From IMG/VR virus record IMGVR_UViG_3300029286_000115, positions 1 through 38,934 of that record: a stretch of DNA of 38,934 nt; one strand, written 5' to 3'. The position numbers were made by a program, and so were the translations under genes. The first letter of the stretch is position 1; each line of letters starts with the position of its first letter. Below the pieces are notes generated by a model, which did not search any database, was not told the DNA's origin, and saw only the letters and a list, made by a program, of their open reading frames with translations. Positions 6,672-13,260 of this stretch are shown here, one piece after another. This DNA is from a virus.

Positions 6672-6764
6672 TTATTTTGTGGCCTTTGGTTCGCGCGCCC
6701 GGCACGCTTTGCAAAGTCCTTTGTTAGTTTTTCTGTGCCTTTTGCACTTTATACATTTTTGCAT
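6672..6764 (-). CDS. 30-aa zinc-ribbon mini-protein
   Basis: The frame begins at the ATG at 6762-6764, inside the 3' end of the 6724-7014 gene but in another frame, and ends one base before the ATG of the next gene. It has two CxxC knuckles (CIKC at 4-7 and CKAC at 18-21) surrounded by Lys/Arg, the layout of a tiny treble-clef or ribbon zinc finger. It fills an otherwise empty 53-base gap. The spacing of the cysteines and the TAA-A-ATG-like junction support a real gene. A nucleic-acid or protein-binding role is inferred. Confidence 0.55.
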   Translation of the reverse strand: MQKCIKCKRHRKTNKGLCKACRAREPKATK

Positions 6765-7014
6765 TTACTTTTTTATTTGATAAATAATATAACTGGCTTG
6801 GATAAAAATTACCATTCTCTCTAACGTATTTTTCCAGTTCCTTCCACCTTCTCGGAAAAATACAGTATGTTTGGTTGGTATATTTTAACCAAATCCCAAA
6901 GTATTTTCTGTAACTCCGGTATTGCCAATACTCAACCATTGCCGGGAAAGAAAATTTTTTTTCTGTTAAAACCCACTTTACCCTTTTAAATTTTAAACAA
7001 TCGCCAACCTTCAT
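6724..7014 (-). CDS. Hypothetical basic protein, 96 aa
   Basis: I do not recognise this protein. It is rich in Tyr, Trp, Lys and Arg (for example VEYWQYRSYRKYFGIWLKY) and has no membrane segment. Its start overlaps the previous stop by four bases (ATGA-type coupling), and its own end overlaps the zinc-ribbon ORF. The composition would suit nucleic-acid binding, but nothing specific is visible. Confidence 0.65.
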   Translation of the reverse strand: MKVGDCLKFKRVKWVLTEKKFSFPAMVEYWQYRSYRKYFGIWLKYTNQTYCIFPRRWKELEKYVRENGNFYPSQLYYLSNKKVNAKMYKVQKAQKN

Positions 7015-7337
7015 ATTTTTTGGTAAAAATTAAAGTGTGCTTTTTCCTCGTCCGACAACGAGTTGTATTTCTTTGTGATCAAGTATTTTTTCAACTCTTT
7101 ACCTTTAAGGTGTTTTACTGGACTGTCCGCGTCAACGGTCATTTTATCTTTCAAAATCAACCCGGAAAGCATATTGCCGACCTTCAATAGCTTTTCCCAG
7201 TTTTTAAAGTTCCTATACCCTCTCACAAGGTCTGTTTTATACCACTTTTTACCTTCGTCTTGAAATTCAACCCGGATATATGAGCTTTCTGTGTGGCTTG
7301 CCGTTTCCCCTAAAATTTTAATTATTGTTGCAATCAT
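7011..7337 (-). CDS. Hypothetical protein, 108 aa
   Basis: The N-terminal half looks like a small beta domain (MIATIIKILGETASHTESSYIRVEFQ...), and a charged helical C-terminus follows (KGKELKKYLITKKYNSLSDEEKAH). No family is recognised. It is two bases downstream of the 7340-7591 gene and overlaps the next gene, so it belongs to the early operon. Confidence 0.65.
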   Translation of the reverse strand: MIATIIKILGETASHTESSYIRVEFQDEGKKWYKTDLVRGYRNFKNWEKLLKVGNMLSGLILKDKMTVDADSPVKHLKGKELKKYLITKKYNSLSDEEKAHFNFYQKI

Positions 7338-7339
7338 AA

Positions 7340-7591
7340 TTATTTTAGTCCGAAATAATTTCTTATAAACTGACCAAATTCAAGACCTTTTATTTTACCT
7401 CTGGCTTTGCTCTTTCTGTCGTAAAACTTTTTATTAGCCGGAAAAATATCAAGGCAATCATTAAATCTGTAACAAAATCTGTCAATTTGGACAACAGTAA
7501 ACCCTAAATTCCGAAACTCGTAAACAACCTTATCAAAAATGTGCCTGCGGTCAAAGTGTTTCTGTTGCGTTGTTTTATGTTGTTGATCCAT
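7340..7591 (-). CDS. Hypothetical protein, 83 aa
   Basis: A small, basic, soluble protein (start MDQQHKTTQQKHFDRRHIFD, end GQFIRNYFGLK) with a central FTVVQIDRFCYRFNDCLDIFP segment. I do not recognise it. It follows the 52-residue gene with the TAA-A-ATG junction common in this operon. Confidence 0.65.
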   Translation of the reverse strand: MDQQHKTTQQKHFDRRHIFDKVVYEFRNLGFTVVQIDRFCYRFNDCLDIFPANKKFYDRKSKARGKIKGLEFGQFIRNYFGLK

Positions 7592-7592
7592 T

Positions 7593-7751
7593 TTAGTTTG
7601 TTTTCAACTCCTCAATAATTTCGTCAACCGCCCATTTTAGGGCTAAAACGACCAACTCGTAATCTCTTTTGGACACGAGTGCGCCCTTAAACATAAAGTG
7701 ATTGATTAACTCGGTTGCTTTTCCCTCAATTTTTTTATCTATGTTTGCCAT
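7593..7751 (-). CDS. Hypothetical helical protein, 52 aa
   Basis: The start is MANIDKKIEGKATELINHFM and the end is AVDEIIEELKTN. It appears all-helical and amphipathic, with no membrane segment. The frame occupies the gap between the replication initiator stop (7756) and the next ATG (7591). Its spacing, codon usage and start agree with its neighbours. Confidence 0.65.
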   Translation of the reverse strand: MANIDKKIEGKATELINHFMFKGALVSKRDYELVVLALKWAVDEIIEELKTN

Positions 7752-7755
7752 AAAT

Positions 7756-8451
7756 TTAAAAATAAAAACGTTTAATAATTGTTTCCAAACTCCAATCTAA
7801 TTTATTTTTAGAAGCCCACGAGTGTATTTTATCTACGTGTTTTTTAGCTTCCTCTAAATTATCGTTACAAAGACCTAAAACTTGTTTTGATATTTTACAC
7901 AGACGATTGTATGGACTGGTGCTTTGATTATTTTTCTTTTCCAAATAATAATCTGATAAAATCTCTATGGCGTTTTTTTTATGAAAAACGCTATTCTTTG
8001 TTTCCCTTTGTTTCTCTTTCTTTTGTGGGTGCAATAATTGCCCCTGTTTTGGTGCATTTTTTGCACTACTTCTGGTGCAAATTCTGCACTGGTGCAATTT
8101 TTGCACTACCTTGTCAACGTCCATTGAAAGGTTAATGCGGTAATAATTTCCTCTGTTATCTGTAACAGTGTTAATTGCACCTGCCTTGTATAAATTCTTT
8201 AATGCCTCTGCAACAGAGCGCCTTGATAATCCAGTCCCCAAATCCAACACCTTGCCTTCGCGTGAGCGTATTCCATTCACAAACTGGCTAAAACTTATCT
8301 GATCCTCGTCTTTGTGAAAGCCATACGTCCTTCTGCAAATATACAATATACACTCTCTTTCTGCCTCTGAAAGTTGAGGACGTAGAAAATCCAGTATAAG
8401 ATTTGGAATTTGCGTTGAGTTCGGTATTAACTTTTGATTATCTTTGGACAT
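7756..8451 (-). CDS. Replication initiator, lambda O-like (Phage_rep_O N-terminal domain)
   Basis: This 231-residue protein has the winged-helix N-terminus of phage O-type initiators: PNLILDFLRPQLSEAERECI, ICRRTYGFHKDEDQISFSQF, then GLSRRSVAEALKNLYKAGAI (about residues 16-95). The middle (about 110-150) is a low-complexity linker rich in Gln, Lys, His and Cys. The C-terminal helical part (IEILSDYYLEKK... to WSLETIIKRFYF) would recruit the helicase machinery. The linker coding contains four GTGCA-N5-TGCAC iterons (8029-8106), as in lambda where the origin lies inside O. I recognise no helicase, loader or polymerase gene in the window, so host replication proteins are probably recruited. Confidence 0.8.
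   Translation of the reverse strand: MSKDNQKLIPNSTQIPNLILDFLRPQLSEAERECILYICRRTYGFHKDEDQISFSQFVNGIRSREGKVLDLGTGLSRRSVAEALKNLYKAGAINTVTDNRGNYYRINLSMDVDKVVQKLHQCRICTRSSAKNAPKQGQLLHPQKKEKQRETKNSVFHKKNAIEILSDYYLEKKNNQSTSPYNRLCKISKQVLGLCNDNLEEAKKHVDKIHSWASKNKLDWSLETIIKRFYF
7970..7991. promoter_or_regulatory. Hairpin beside the AT-rich flank of the candidate origin
   Basis: GCGTTTTT (7970-7977) and AAAAACGC (7984-7991) form a perfect 8-bp inverted repeat with a six-base loop. It lies in an AT-rich stretch about 40 bases from the iterons and inside the initiator coding region. It could assist strand opening or act as a priming structure; this is inference from position. Confidence 0.4.
8029..8106. 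other. Candidate replication origin: four iterons GTGCA-N5-TGCAC
   Basis: Four 15-base inverted-repeat units lie at 8029-8043 (degenerate right arm), 8052-8066, 8075-8089 and 8092-8106, with start-to-start spacings of 23, 23 and 17 bases. All are inside the linker part of the O-like gene, and AT-rich DNA flanks them on the lower-coordinate side. This matches the lambdoid arrangement of initiator-binding iterons plus an AT-rich unwinding zone. The repeats are read directly; origin function is inferred. Confidence 0.72.
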
Positions 8452-9130
8452 TGTGTTGTTTTTCGTCTTTTACAAATTCGCCCATTTTGCATATTCCCTC
8501 CCACGCTGGCTTTATGCGTTTCTCGGCGAAAACTATTATATCAGACAATTTTATTTTGACCTCAAACGTATCTCCCCCACCTGTTAATTTTAAATTACCC
8601 TCCAAATCCTCTGCTGTTTCCGCCCAGTGAAGGAAAATATGCTCTGGGAGTTTGTGGTATTTTAGCCAGACAAGCAGTGCATAAAATTTTAGCTGTCCGT
8701 GCTGGTTCGCCATTGATTGCGTCCATTTTTTGCCTGTTTTATACTCCCCGATCGTCATTGTTGCTTCATTCCAGCCGTCCAATTTACCGACGAGTGGTAT
8801 TCCTGCATAATCTGCTTTTAAATCAAACTCTTTTTTAGGATAGCTCGGCAAATACATAATTAAATGCTCAAACATAGGGTCGCGCTCGCAGTCAAATCCA
8901 TTTTCCAATCCGTCTGCCATTCGCTTACCCAGCTCCAAAAATTTGCTTCTGAATTGGTCTAACCCTTCCCAATAAACTTGATAGTATAGGTTAGGGTCTT
9001 TTTCCCACATATTGAGTTGCGACCAGCTCAAATATCCGCGTGGAGTAAAAGGTTTAGAGGAGCTTACCTTGCAACTTTTTTCTTTGGTCGGCGATTGCTT
9101 GGACAATAATTTTTTTCTGGTTTGCGTCAT
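8438..9130 (-). CDS. PD-(D/E)XK (RecB/Cas4-like) nuclease
   Basis: This 230-residue protein carries the RecB-family signature: LSWSQLNMWEKDP near the N-terminus (34-46), VGKLDGW with D118, IGEYKTGK with E129 and K131, and QLKFYALL (146-153). These fit the D...ExK catalytic core plus the Q-xxx-Y motif. It lies directly after the Rad52-like gene, so the pair probably forms a two-component recombination system in which the nuclease resects ends for the annealing protein. The ATG at 9130 makes it overlap the Rad52-like gene by 77 bases; a shorter non-ATG start cannot be excluded. Confidence 0.82.
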   Translation of the reverse strand: MTQTRKKLLSKQSPTKEKSCKVSSSKPFTPRGYLSWSQLNMWEKDPNLYYQVYWEGLDQFRSKFLELGKRMADGLENGFDCERDPMFEHLIMYLPSYPKKEFDLKADYAGIPLVGKLDGWNEATMTIGEYKTGKKWTQSMANQHGQLKFYALLVWLKYHKLPEHIFLHWAETAEDLEGNLKLTGGGDTFEVKIKLSDIIVFAEKRIKPAWEGICKMGEFVKDEKQHNVQR

Positions 9131-9761
9131 ACAGTTTTGATGTTGTCGTTATTTGGTAATAACGCGACAAAATTGCTTCGTCTGTTTCGGCCTTTACTTT
9201 GTCTATTGCTATTTTTGTTGCTTGATCACGACTAACAGTTGAGTTTTTACCCATAATCTTTTGGGCTGGCGCTCCTTGTGGTGGAGGCACGACAACTTCT
9301 TGCTTCTTTCCTGTCAACTTGGTTTCGTCTAACTGTTGCCAATATACGTCCAAAGCAACACCTAAAAGAGAGGCGCATTTTTTCAAGCAATCTGTTGCCG
9401 CCGCTTTCATTGTGTCGCCCAACGGCACACCTGCGTTTCTGTCGCGTGTTCCGTATTGTGTCTTTGTAACTTTGTAGCCGGTTCTAAAATCTTTAACGAT
9501 TAAAACACCTCTGACAATAACTTCATTCGGCTCAACTCTTTCGTTTATGATTTTAAAATCCCAGCAATTTTTAAACATCTGGTTAAGGCGTGCAATAACA
9601 TATCCGCCCTCAACATAAGTGAAATTTCTATTGCCTTTACCCGGACGGGTTTTTACAAACTCTTGCGGAGTGGCAATCTGTATTAACTTTCTGACGGCCG
9701 GTGAAAAAGACGCCGGACGTATGATTAACGATTTGCTTGTATTTGGCGATTGATTTTCCAT
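9054..9761 (-). CDS. Rad52-like single-strand annealing protein
   Basis: This 235-residue protein shows the Rad52-family core: YVEGGYVIARLNQMF, then WDFKIINERVEPNEVIVRGVL, then TKTQYGTRDRNAG...GDTMKAAATDCLKKCASLLGVALDVY (about residues 84-128). The last block is the conserved helix following the beta sheet that forms the DNA-binding ring. It anneals complementary strands in phage recombination. The C-terminal third is a less conserved helical tail. It has its own candidate promoter upstream and is followed by the RecB-like nuclease. Confidence 0.82.
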   Translation of the reverse strand: MENQSPNTSKSLIIRPASFSPAVRKLIQIATPQEFVKTRPGKGNRNFTYVEGGYVIARLNQMFKNCWDFKIINERVEPNEVIVRGVLIVKDFRTGYKVTKTQYGTRDRNAGVPLGDTMKAAATDCLKKCASLLGVALDVYWQQLDETKLTGKKQEVVVPPPQGAPAQKIMGKNSTVSRDQATKIAIDKVKAETDEAILSRYYQITTTSKLYDANQKKIIVQAIADQRKKLQGKLL

Positions 9762-9781
9762 AAAAATTAAATTATATTTTT

Positions 9782-9810
9782 ATTATATTGCTAACCTGTA
9801 AACTATGCAA
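9782..9810 (-). promoter_or_regulatory. Sigma70-like promoter before the Rad52-like gene
   Basis: On the minus strand, TTGCAT (9805-9810), a 17-base spacer and TATAAT (9782-9787) lie about 20 bases before the Rad52-like start. The short remaining leader would be AT-only and would lack a Shine-Dalgarno site. Confidence 0.5.
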
Positions 9811-9836
9811 CTACTTGCTTATCCACAGGTTGCTCA

Positions 9837-10433
9837 CTACCTAACAACTCCTGCAATTATCTGTTTATCCACAACTTTTACACCTGCGATTTCCACACCA
9901 GCGAGAGCGACTTTTCTAATCTTGACCATATCCGGCACAAGATATTCTCGTGGCAATTTGCTTTCGTCCTCCAAAATAACTTCTTTGATCGTCCTATATT
10001 GCACCTGCCCTGTTTTTGTTTCCACTGTTTTTTTAGGAGTTACGGCTTCAATCTTTTCGGCCGCTTTCTCAAAATTCATTTTACCGGCTTCAACTTTCGC
10101 TTCAATTTTAGCAGTTTCTTTGAGGGCTTTTAAATCCTGTGCCATTTTGTATTCAACCAGTTTTGCATTAACGATCTGCTCTGCTCTGATATATTTATCC
10201 TCCAAAGGTGCAAAGAAGTTTCTCGCGTTCCTCAATGCTTCATTCAACGGTTTGGTTATTTTTTCCTTTGCTTCTTTGATTTGTTTTCCGACTGACCTTA
10301 TTTTCAAAAGCATTTCAGAGGCCTTTGTGTTGTCCTCGTCTGTTTTAATAACGAGTGCTGTTGCGGCCAATTCTGCTTTTGATATGTTTGCCTCAATAGG
10401 CGCGAGTTCTTTTTTTAAATTTGGCGTTTCCAT
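9837..10433 (-). CDS. Coiled-coil early protein next to the recombination genes
   Basis: This 198-residue protein is mostly helical and Lys/Glu/Ala-rich, with long predicted coiled-coil stretches (residues about 30-135: KASEMLLKIRSVGKQIKEAKEK..., AKIEAKVEAGKMNFEKAAEK). A short beta-like C-terminus follows (VRYRTIKE-type segment, VPDMVKIRKVALAGVEIAGVKV). Phages often place a protein of this kind beside annealing proteins, but its role is not established and I assign none. It lies about 75 bases upstream of the Rad52-like gene. Confidence 0.7.
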   Translation of the reverse strand: METPNLKKELAPIEANISKAELAATALVIKTDEDNTKASEMLLKIRSVGKQIKEAKEKITKPLNEALRNARNFFAPLEDKYIRAEQIVNAKLVEYKMAQDLKALKETAKIEAKVEAGKMNFEKAAEKIEAVTPKKTVETKTGQVQYRTIKEVILEDESKLPREYLVPDMVKIRKVALAGVEIAGVKVVDKQIIAGVVR

Positions 10434-10441
10434 TTGATTTT

Positions 10442-10618
10442 TTATTTGCCGGTCTTTTTAGTTTTTGCTTTGACCGTTTTCTTGGACTTGGCCTCAAACC
10501 TTTCCCAGCGTTTGTTGGCCATAGCTTTGAAATGCTTTTTGCCGTGCTTTTTTAGCGTGGCAACCCCACCTTTTTTGGCGATAATTTTGGTGGCTTCTGA
10601 CAATGTTTTTTTATCCAT
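10442..10618 (-). CDS. 58-aa basic KGG-motif protein
   Basis: The start is MDKKTLSEATKIIAKKGGVA and the end is VKAKTKKTGK. The middle, KKGGVATLKKHGKKHFKAMANKRW, resembles the short KGG repeats found in small bacterial stress-type proteins and phage proteins. A very basic tail follows, so nucleic-acid binding is plausible. The frame fits the gap between its neighbours, with TAA shortly before the next ATG. Confidence 0.65.
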   Translation of the reverse strand: MDKKTLSEATKIIAKKGGVATLKKHGKKHFKAMANKRWERFEAKSKKTVKAKTKKTGK

Positions 10619-10621
10619 TTT

Positions 10622-10813
10622 TTATTTTCCTACGATTAACCCGATTAAGGGTGCATATACAACTCTCACGGTTTGCGTCATTAAGTCGCTCCCACATTGA
10701 GTTTCGTCGTGTTGCAAGCAACCGACAAACATCATTCCCCAAAAGAGGAAAATACCCAAATAAATTGCGAGAGCTGTGCCAACAACGTTACCGATAAGTT
10801 TTAGAATTTGCAT
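10622..10813 (-). CDS. Small membrane protein, 63 aa
   Basis: A hydrophobic helix (VVGTALAIYLGIFLFWGMMFVGCL, about residues 9-32) is followed by a polar loop with Cys and a second weak hydrophobic stretch (VVYAPLIGLIVGK). It is the first gene behind the strongest promoter in the window, so it is probably expressed early and abundantly. The function is unknown; membrane exclusion or host-takeover roles are only guesses. Confidence 0.6.
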   Translation of the reverse strand: MQILKLIGNVVGTALAIYLGIFLFWGMMFVGCLQHDETQCGSDLMTQTVRVVYAPLIGLIVGK

Positions 10814-10858
10814 AATTTATTTTAGTTAATTTTTACTCTGGCGACCTTTGTTAATTGT

Positions 10859-10887
10859 ATTTTAGCAAAAGCAAGCAGTCGTGTCAA
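10859..10887 (-). promoter_or_regulatory. Strong early promoter, TTGACA-17-TAAAAT
   Basis: On the minus strand, a perfect TTGACA (10882-10887), a 17-base spacer and TAAAAT (10859-10864) precede the early gene block. The predicted start of transcription is about 40 bases before the first ATG (10813). Immediately downstream is CAATTAACAAAGGTCG, a sequence shared with the promoter regions at 13210-13240 and 21316-21344. Confidence 0.7.
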
Positions 10888-10942
10888 TGCTTCCTGTTGC
10901 ATTTGCAATTTCCCCTCGTAAAACACAAAGTTATTCACACCC

Positions 10943-10972
10943 TTATCGTTGGCGTCAACAAAATGGTATAAT
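10943..10972 (+). promoter_or_regulatory. Extended -10 promoter for the VRR-NUC gene
   Basis: TGGTATAAT (TATAAT at 10967-10972) on the plus strand is an extended -10 element about 50 bases before the only rightward gene. The -35 region is poor (TTATCG with an 18-base spacer). It lies back to back with the strong leftward promoter at 10859-10887. Confidence 0.5.
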
Positions 10973-11021
10973 GAAAAAAGTATATTACACCGAAGCAACT
11001 CCTTGCGTGTAATAAAAAGAA

Positions 11022-11366
11022 ATGAAAACAAAACTTCCTCCAACAAAAGAAAGTTGCATACAAACAACGATTGAAAAATATCTTATGCTTTTAGAAAACA
11101 CCGGACGCATTGTTTACATAAAAAATAATTCTGGTGCATTTATTTCAAAGACCAATCACTTTTTCAGATTTGGAAAAGCCGGAAGCCCGGACTTCTTTGT
11201 TTTTGTTAAAAACGGCACGTGCATACATCTTGAAATTAAAAACGAGGTAGGCAAGCAAAACGAAAATCAAATTGAGTTCCAGCGTAAAATTGAGCTTTTA
11301 GGCCACATATACAGAGTGGCACGCAACTTAACCGACGTGGAAAGCATTTTGAAGCCCTATATTTAG
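11022..11366 (+). CDS. VRR-NUC nuclease
   Basis: This 114-residue protein has the VRR-NUC core of the PD-(D/E)XK superfamily: GSPDFFVF (Asp in the first catalytic position), HLEIKNEVGKQNENQIEFQ (the ExK pair followed by the conserved Gln helix), and GHIYRVARNLTDVE. Stand-alone phage versions are thought to cut branched DNA and may resolve recombination or packaging intermediates. It is the only gene on the plus strand. It has a private promoter and ends at a bidirectional terminator, so it is regulated apart from both neighbouring blocks and may have been acquired as a unit. Confidence 0.85.
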   Translation: MKTKLPPTKESCIQTTIEKYLMLLENTGRIVYIKNNSGAFISKTNHFFRFGKAGSPDFFVFVKNGTCIHLEIKNEVGKQNENQIEFQRKIELLGHIYRVARNLTDVESILKPYI

Positions 11367-11398
11367 CATTATTCAAGGTAGCCCTGCGACTTTAAACG

Positions 11399-11424
11399 AA
11401 AAGACGACCCAGAGGTCGCCTTTT
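11399..11424. terminator. Bidirectional intrinsic terminator
   Basis: An AAAAG...CTTTT inverted repeat (11399-11409 paired with 11414-11424, one mismatch, four-base loop CAGA) has a GC-rich core GACC/GGTC and provides a T-run on both strands. It lies between the convergent VRR-NUC gene and the peptidase gene and would stop both transcripts. Confidence 0.85.
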
Positions 11425-11447
11425 GCGTTGTATCTTTAATGTTTGCC

Positions 11448-12521
11448 CTAAACGAAATCAGAATTTAACGCTACAATCGTTTGCTGATCCACATTACCGG
11501 TTACTGGCAGAGCTTTCATTGTTTGGTATCTTTTGACTGCGTTCCTTGTAATTCCTCCGTAGTAGCCGGTTGGTTCTTGTGCAAGTGGAAAGAGAAAGCC
11601 CTGTGCGTCTTTTAGATAACCCAGACAACGTTGCAATTGTGCGACGTCGTTTCCAATCATTCCCAAAGAGAGCCAGCGTTTAAAAACATATTTTGGCTTT
11701 TGCAAAGTTTCATTCAAGACCGCAATGTTGCTCAAATTCTCAAACCAGATTGACGACGTTACCCTGTTTTTTATAAACCAGTCCTCTGTTATAATCCTGC
11801 GTCCGCGCAAGCCGGTGTCCACTCCCCAGCTATCTTGTATCATTATTGCCTTTTTACCTTTATACATAAAGAAAGCGTTAGGCAAAGCACAAATTCCGTG
11901 TCCGTATGGCGTTGGTATTCCGTCATTAACGACTGGGACTTGTTGCGCCCATTCGCCATTTCCAAACAAAACAGTAATAATCGCCGCCTTGTTTTTTGCC
12001 AGAATTGAAGCCACTGCGTCAACGTTTCTGTCTATCCACAAATAATTTTTAGCTTTGTAAATTTTAGCCAGCACTTCATAAGAAGGCAAGAAATCTTTTA
12101 AGTCATTCATTCCGGCTTCGTCTTTTCCTTCTGACGGCAACAATGCCTCAAAGACAACTCCCCTGTTGCAAATTATGTTTCCCAAATCGTCTGACCACAT
12201 ACCCAAAGCCGGATTGTTTCTGCGGAAAGGATAAATTGAGCGCGCTGACATTCTTTTATAAATCTTTTCCTCACTCCAATTATCTATGGCTTCGGCAAGA
12301 GAGCCGGCGTTTGCCATACAAGAATACGAGTTGGCTTGATTTTGGACTTCCAAAACTTCCAGCATTTTTATATTCTCTGGCTGTAATTTCCATTGCTCGT
12401 AATCTAACCAAACTAAATCTGCCGGCGCTCCGTAAAGTTCACCGGTTAAAAAATCTTTTGCTTTTTCGTCGGCTGGGCGAGTGTCCAGTAAAGCACCGTT
12501 GGCGAGTTGTTGATAGTCCAT
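11448..12521 (-). CDS. Papain-like (C1-type) peptidase with C-terminal peptidoglycan-binding domain: probable endolysin
   Basis: In this 357-residue protein, residues about 35-265 look like a papain-fold peptidase: ANSYSCMANA with C68 as nucleophile, YGHGICAL with H208, and IMIQDSWG with D230 in the position usually held by Asn (NSWG). Residues about 280-355 form a PG_binding_1-like helical domain (LGMIGNDVAQLQRCLGYL, YYGGITRNAVKRYQ). The likely role is to cut peptide cross-links in the host wall. There is no signal peptide, so it would need the holin or release with the virion. It is the last gene of the lysis block, just before the terminator. Confidence 0.75.
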   Translation of the reverse strand: MDYQQLANGALLDTRPADEKAKDFLTGELYGAPADLVWLDYEQWKLQPENIKMLEVLEVQNQANSYSCMANAGSLAEAIDNWSEEKIYKRMSARSIYPFRRNNPALGMWSDDLGNIICNRGVVFEALLPSEGKDEAGMNDLKDFLPSYEVLAKIYKAKNYLWIDRNVDAVASILAKNKAAIITVLFGNGEWAQQVPVVNDGIPTPYGHGICALPNAFFMYKGKKAIMIQDSWGVDTGLRGRRIITEDWFIKNRVTSSIWFENLSNIAVLNETLQKPKYVFKRWLSLGMIGNDVAQLQRCLGYLKDAQGFLFPLAQEPTGYYGGITRNAVKRYQTMKALPVTGNVDQQTIVALNSDFV

Positions 12522-12541
12522 ATTTTTTTATTTAATTTTAA

Positions 12542-12979
12542 TTATATTTTTTTAGACCAATTGTCTTTTGACCAATTCCACGGTTCAGTTCCTTCCTTTT
12601 TATAAAGCCAGACACAGAATTTTAAATTACCCTCTACCGTGTAAATATCCAGTCCTAATTTTTCGGCTTCCGATAAATGCCAAAACTCATTGATCTGGCA
12701 TAGGCCAATATCTTTGTCGTTTATTTTTCCTTTTAAAACAACACCCGGAAATTCAAATTGTCGCCACTGGCTCTCTGCTTGTATTATGGCAGACAAAATT
12801 TCAAAGTCCCTTTGGGAAAGACCTTGTTTCGCGATTTCTATTTTCAAAAACTGCTTCGGCGTCGGCTTTATGGCTGTTAATTCCTCTTGCTCCGGCTCAT
12901 TGCTTAATTCGGTTACGTATTGCACAGGGGGCAGAGCCAGAAACAAAACGATCAACAGAATATAAATGAAGTTTCTCAT
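12542..12979 (-). CDS. Membrane-anchored lytic-transglycosylase-like protein
   Basis: I start this 145-residue protein at the ATG at 12977-12979; an upstream TTG at 13000 would place the hairpin at 12984-12998 inside the gene. The N-terminal helix FIYILLIVLFLALPPV (about 3-18) is a signal anchor. The domain that follows has the transglycosylase pattern: FEILSAIIQAESQWRQFEF (catalytic-type Glu in AESQW), then DIGLCQINEFW (the family's G-LMQI motif), then LKFCVWLYKKEG and PWNWSKDNW. It would cleave glycan strands of peptidoglycan from the outer face of the membrane. The gene sits between the holin-like and papain-like genes, forming a lysis cassette. Confidence 0.72.
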   Translation of the reverse strand: MRNFIYILLIVLFLALPPVQYVTELSNEPEQEELTAIKPTPKQFLKIEIAKQGLSQRDFEILSAIIQAESQWRQFEFPGVVLKGKINDKDIGLCQINEFWHLSEAEKLGLDIYTVEGNLKFCVWLYKKEGTEPWNWSKDNWSKKI

Positions 12980-12983
12980 TTGC

Positions 12984-12998
12984 GCGGTCAAAGACCGC
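12984..12998 (-). promoter_or_regulatory. Hairpin just upstream of the transglycosylase start
   Basis: GCGGTC/GACCGC is a perfect 6-bp stem with a three-base loop, located between the holin-like stop (13007) and the ATG (12979). There is no T-run on the transcribed side, so it is not a terminator. It could modulate translation of the transglycosylase gene. Confidence 0.45.
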
Positions 12999-13006
12999 AA
13001 AAATGT

Positions 13007-13186
13007 TTACTTGCCTCCGTATGGCTGGGACACGTCCCCTTTGGACGCAAAATAATATCCAAAAGCCATAGAAGCTAAAACCATAAAGTCCTTTGCGTCA
13101 ACTTTGCCGATAAACATTCCGGCTATTGTTGCGACCGCCATTAAAATAAAAACGATTTTTGACGCTGACGAAAAAATTGAGTTCAT
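13007..13186 (-). CDS. Holin-like small membrane protein, 59 aa
   Basis: The start is MNSIFSSASKIVFILMAVAT and the end is KGDVSQPYGGK. It has two hydrophobic segments, about residues 11-27 (IVFILMAVATIAGMFIG) and about 35-47 (FMVLASMAFGYYF), separated by the short KVDAKD turn, giving a class II holin-like hairpin. The motif G-K-x-D-x-K-DFM resembles small phage holin-type proteins. It is immediately upstream of the transglycosylase gene. Holin function is inferred from topology and context. Confidence 0.62.
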   Translation of the reverse strand: MNSIFSSASKIVFILMAVATIAGMFIGKVDAKDFMVLASMAFGYYFASKGDVSQPYGGK

Positions 13187-13231
13187 AATTGTTTTTGGGG
13201 TAGCTTTTTAAACCGTGCATACCCTTTGTTA

Positions 13232-13260
13232 ATTATACCAAATTTCGGCTAAAACAGTAA
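13232..13260 (-). promoter_or_regulatory. Candidate promoter for the lysis genes
   Basis: On the minus strand, TTACTG (13255-13260), a 17-base spacer ending in TGG, and TATAAT (13232-13237) form an extended -10 type promoter about 45 bases before the holin-like gene. It overlaps the end of the 46-residue gene. CCTTTGTTAATT, repeated near two other promoters, lies at its downstream edge. Confidence 0.5.

Noticed and set aside
9805-10437. 210-codon plus-strand ORF antisense to the coiled-coil gene
   Set aside because: It mirrors the Lys/Glu-rich minus-strand gene, giving a Ser/Ala/Ile/Phe-rich protein typical of antisense shadows, and has no promoter or start context.
10822-11067. 81-codon minus-strand ORF opposite the start of the VRR-NUC gene
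   Set aside because: The N-terminal part is antisense to VRR-NUC with no leader. The C-terminal part carries the strong TTGACA-17-TAAAAT promoter. A short peptide from an internal start (about 26 codons) remains possible but is unsupported.
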